From NCBI RefSeq assembly GCF_024448165.1, contig NZ_JAMOLN010000084.1, positions 1-39,500 on the forward strand: a stretch of 39,500 bases of DNA, in the 5' to 3' direction. This stretch comes from Streptomyces longispororuber. Lineage in GTDB: Bacteria > Actinomycetota > Actinomycetes > Streptomycetales > Streptomycetaceae. The notes beneath the pieces were generated by a model that saw only the letters and a program-made list of their open reading frames with translations, searched no databases and had not been told where the DNA came from. The translations under genes and the position numbers were made by a program. This document shows positions 37,200 to 39,500 of the stretch, one piece after another; position 1 is the first letter of the stretch, and every line of letters begins with the position of its first letter.

Positions 37200-39047
37200 A
37201 TGTGCGGAATCGTGGGATACGTAGGTTCACAGTCGGCTCTGGACGTCGTCCTCGCCGGGCTCAGGCGCCTGGAGTACCGGGGGTACGACTCGGCGGGGGC
37301 GGCCGTGCTCGCGGACGGGTCGCTGGCCTCCGCCAAGAAGGCCGGGAAGCTCGCCAACCTGGAGAAGGAGCTGGTGGACCGGCCCCTGCCGGCCGGCGCC
37401 ACCGGCATCGGACACACCCGCTGGGCCACCCACGGCGGCCCCACGGACGCCAACGCGCATCCGCACCTGGACAACGCGGGCCGGGTCGCCGTCGTCCACA
37501 ACGGCATCATCGAGAACTTCGCCGCGCTCCGCGCCGAGCTCGCCGAGCGGGGCCACGTCCTGGGCTCCGAGACCGACACCGAGGTCGTGGCGCACCTGCT
37601 CGCCGAGGAGTTCTCGGTCTGCGGCGACCTCGCCGAGTCGATGCGGCTGGTGTGCCGCCGCCTGGAGGGCGCGTTCACGCTGGTCGCGGTGCACGCGGAC
37701 GCCCCGGACGTGGTCGTGGGCGCCCGCCGCAACTCGCCGCTCGTGGTCGGTGTGGGGGAGGGCGAGGCGTTCCTGGCGTCGGACGTGGCCGCCTTCATCG
37801 CGCACACCCGTTCGGCGATCGAGCTGGGCCAGGACCAGGTCGTCGAGCTGCGCAGGGACGCGGTGACGGTGACGGACTTCGACGGGCGGGCGGCGGACGT
37901 CCGCCACTACCACGTCGACTGGGACGCCTCCGCCGCCGAGAAGGGCGGCTACGACTACTTCATGCTCAAGGAGATCGCCGAGCAGCCGAAGGCCGTCGCG
38001 GACACCCTGCTGGGCCGGATCGGGGCCGAGGGCCAGCTGACGCTGGACGAGCTGCGCATCCCGCCGCAGGTGCTGCGCATGGTCGACAAGGTCGTGATCG
38101 TGGCGTGCGGGACGGCGTTCCACGCCGGGCTCATCGCCAAGTACGCCATCGAGCACTGGACGCGGATCCCGTGCGAGGTGGAGCTGGCGAGCGAGTTCCG
38201 CTACCGGGACCCGATCCTGGACGCCCGCTCCCTGGTCATCGCGATCTCCCAGTCGGGCGAGACCATGGACACCCTGATGGCGCTGCGGCACGCGCGCGAA
38301 CAGGGGGCGACGGTCCTCGCCATCTGCAACACGAACGGCTCGACGATCCCCCGGGAGTCCGACGCCGTCCTCTACACGCACGCGGGCCCCGAGGTGGCGG
38401 TCGCGTCGACGAAGGCGTTCCTGACGCAGCTCGTGGCCTGCTATCTGGTCGCGCTGTACCTGGGGCAGGTGCGGGGCACCAAGTGGGGCGACGAGATCGC
38501 CGCTGTCGTACGGGAGCTGGCGCGCAGCGGGGAGGAGGTCGAGCGGGTCCTGGAGACGATGGAGCCGGTGCGCGAACTGGCCCGCTCGCTGGCCGACCGG
38601 GACACCGTGCTGTTCCTGGGGCGGCACGTCGGCTACCCCGTGGCGCTGGAGGGCGCGCTCAAGCTCAAGGAACTCGCCTACATGCACGCCGAGGGCTTCG
38701 CGGCGGGCGAGCTGAAGCACGGGCCGATCGCCCTGATCGAGGAGGGCGTGCCGGTGGTCGTGGTGGTGCCGTCGCCGCGGGGCCGGTCGGTGCTCCACGA
38801 CAAGATCGTGTCGAACATCCAGGAGATCCGGGCGCGGGGCGCGCGGACGATCGTGATCGCGGAGGAGGGCGACGACGCGGTGACCCCGTACGCGGACCAC
38901 GTGGTCCGGGTCCCCGTCACTCCCACGCTCCTGCAGCCGCTCGTCGCGACGGTGCCGCTCCAGGTCTTCGCGTGCGAGCTGGCCACGGCGCGCGGCAACG
39001 AGGTGGACCAGCCGCGGAACCTGGCGAAGTCGGTGACCGTGGAGTGA
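37200..39047 (+). CDS. glmS: Glutamine-fructose-6-phosphate aminotransferase (isomerising)
   Basis: GlmS (615 residues) makes glucosamine-6-phosphate from fructose-6-phosphate and glutamine. The nucleophile Cys2 is at the mature N-terminus (MCGIVGYVG). The glutaminase domain has EYRGYDSAG and GHTRWATHGGPTDANAHPH. Two SIS domains follow, with ISQSGETMDTLMALRHA and AGELKHGPIALIEEGVP, ending in the active-site tail NLAKSVTVE. The start must be ATG 37200, since Cys must be residue 2; the frame is open far upstream but that part is not coding. GlmS supplies GlmM, encoded 1.5 kb upstream. No glmS ribozyme is expected or seen. Confidence 0.98.
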   Translation: MCGIVGYVGSQSALDVVLAGLRRLEYRGYDSAGAAVLADGSLASAKKAGKLANLEKELVDRPLPAGATGIGHTRWATHGGPTDANAHPHLDNAGRVAVVHNGIIENFAALRAELAERGHVLGSETDTEVVAHLLAEEFSVCGDLAESMRLVCRRLEGAFTLVAVHADAPDVVVGARRNSPLVVGVGEGEAFLASDVAAFIAHTRSAIELGQDQVVELRRDAVTVTDFDGRAADVRHYHVDWDASAAEKGGYDYFMLKEIAEQPKAVADTLLGRIGAEGQLTLDELRIPPQVLRMVDKVVIVACGTAFHAGLIAKYAIEHWTRIPCEVELASEFRYRDPILDARSLVIAISQSGETMDTLMALRHAREQGATVLAICNTNGSTIPRESDAVLYTHAGPEVAVASTKAFLTQLVACYLVALYLGQVRGTKWGDEIAAVVRELARSGEEVERVLETMEPVRELARSLADRDTVLFLGRHVGYPVALEGALKLKELAYMHAEGFAAGELKHGPIALIEEGVPVVVVVPSPRGRSVLHDKIVSNIQEIRARGARTIVIAEEGDDAVTPYADHVVRVPVTPTLLQPLVATVPLQVFACELATARGNEVDQPRNLAKSVTVE

Positions 39048-39062
39048 GTGCTCCGGCCGCCG

Positions 39063-39068
39063 TAGGGT
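39063..39068 (+). promoter_or_regulatory. -10 element placed for a leaderless acpS mRNA
   Basis: TAGGGT lies exactly seven bases before ATG 39076 and no Shine-Dalgarno is visible. No good -35 is found at 16-18 bases. It matches the spacing seen before glmS and the GT87-like gene. Confidence 0.5.
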
Positions 39069-39075
39069 GCCCGGT

Positions 39076-39447
39076 ATGAGCATCATCGGGGTCGGTATCG
39101 ACGTTGCGGAGATCGAGCGGTTCGCGGCGTCGCTGGAGCGTACGCCCGGGATGGCCGAGCGGCTGTTCCTGAAGGGCGAGCTGCTGTTGCCGAGCGGCGA
39201 GCGGCGCGGGGTCGCCTCGCTCGCCGCGCGGTTCGCCGCGAAGGAGGCCATCGCGAAGGCGCTGGGGGCGCCGGCCGGGCTGCGGTGGACCGACGCGGAG
39301 GTGTGGGTCGAGGAGAGCGGGCAGCCCCGGATGCGGGTGACCGGGACCGTGGCGGCGCGGGCCGCGGAGCTTGGGGTGACCGGGTTCCATGTGTCGCTGA
39401 GCCATGACGCGGGGGTCGCTTCCGCGGTGGTCGTGGCGGAGGGGTAG
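39076..39447 (+). CDS. acpS: Holo-[acyl-carrier-protein] synthase
   Basis: AcpS (123 residues) transfers the 4'-phosphopantetheine arm of coenzyme A to acyl carrier proteins. The magnesium ligands are Asp9 in GVGIDVAEIERF and Glu57 in ARFAAKEAIAKALG, with the C-terminal HVSLSHDAGVASAVVV. ATG 39076 is used because a TAGGGT -10 sits seven bases upstream and no Shine-Dalgarno exists; a GTG at 39067 would add three residues. It is 28 bases after glmS. The last 53 bases of the window contain no visible feature. Confidence 0.96.
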   Translation: MSIIGVGIDVAEIERFAASLERTPGMAERLFLKGELLLPSGERRGVASLAARFAAKEAIAKALGAPAGLRWTDAEVWVEESGQPRMRVTGTVAARAAELGVTGFHVSLSHDAGVASAVVVAEG

Positions 39448-39500
39448 CTGGGCCTGTGCGGGGGGGCGGGTGCGGGTTGCGTCGCCGGCCTTTCGTCGCG

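Noticed and set aside
1..39500. CRISPR arrays
   Set aside because: The only regularly spaced repeat is the in-frame 15-base GQQxY repeat at 24960-25064, which has no spacers.

Overview
The window is high-GC actinobacterial DNA and almost certainly comes from a Streptomyces chromosome. It carries the S10-spc-alpha ribosomal protein locus in the order typical of that genus. Supporting signs are GTG starts, TANNNT -10 boxes, a streptogrisin C-type secreted protease and genus-typical protein lengths (RpoA 340 aa, L13 147 aa, L23 139 aa).

Layout. (1) 300-4264, minus strand: an ADP-ribosylglycohydrolase-family protein that has lost its C-terminal metal ligands, a secreted chymotrypsin-fold protease with a chitin-binding domain, and a LysR-type regulator. 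(2) 4265-4767: a long divergent leader region in front of rpsJ, rich in palindromes. (3) 4768-22040, plus strand: rpsJ-rplC-rplD-rplW-rplB-rpsS-rplV-rpsC-rplP-rpmC-rpsQ, then rplN-rplX-rplE-rpsN-rpsH-rplF-rplR-rpsE-rpmD-rplO, then secY-adk-map-infA-rpmJ-rpsM-rpsK-rpoA-rplQ-truA. Many genes overlap by one base (TGATG or TAATG), which implies translational coupling. Structured gaps before rplN, rpsH, secY, infA, rpsM and rpoA divide the locus into likely transcription or regulation segments. (4) 22229-30872, plus strand: a compact seven-gene cell-surface glycan island sits between truA and rplM. It encodes a cellulose-synthase-like processive glycosyltransferase, a GH26-like lipoprotein hydrolase, two polytopic GT-C-like proteins (one with a prion-like GQQxY repeat tail), a UDP-glucose dehydrogenase, a polyprenol-phosphate mannose synthase and a GtrA-type membrane protein. 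(5) 30823-33062: a minus-strand single-pass membrane protein and a divergent GT87-like membrane protein. (6) 33239-35701: rplM-rpsI and glmM, with a consensus promoter before rplM. (7) 35769-39447: coaA on the minus strand, then a small acidic conserved-looking protein, glmS and acpS.

How it works together. The core encodes ribosome, translocon, RNA polymerase alpha and housekeeping functions that scale with growth. glmM and glmS feed UDP-GlcNAc synthesis for the cell wall. The island looks like a self-contained exopolysaccharide system: UDP-sugar supply (UDP-glucose dehydrogenase), polymerisation and export (GT2), trimming (GH26 lipoprotein), and polyprenol-linked mannose supply, flipping and transfer (PPM synthase, GtrA, GT-C proteins). 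It is the best candidate here for an undescribed system.

A second theme is regulatory. Several r-protein genes that follow long leaders (rpsJ, rpsH, rpsM) are preceded by very short ORFs with Shine-Dalgarno-like sequences that end at or overlap the r-protein start. The rplN leader has no such ORF and instead carries overlapping, mutually exclusive hairpins. No rRNA, tRNA, CRISPR array, insertion sequence, integrase or att site was recognised.
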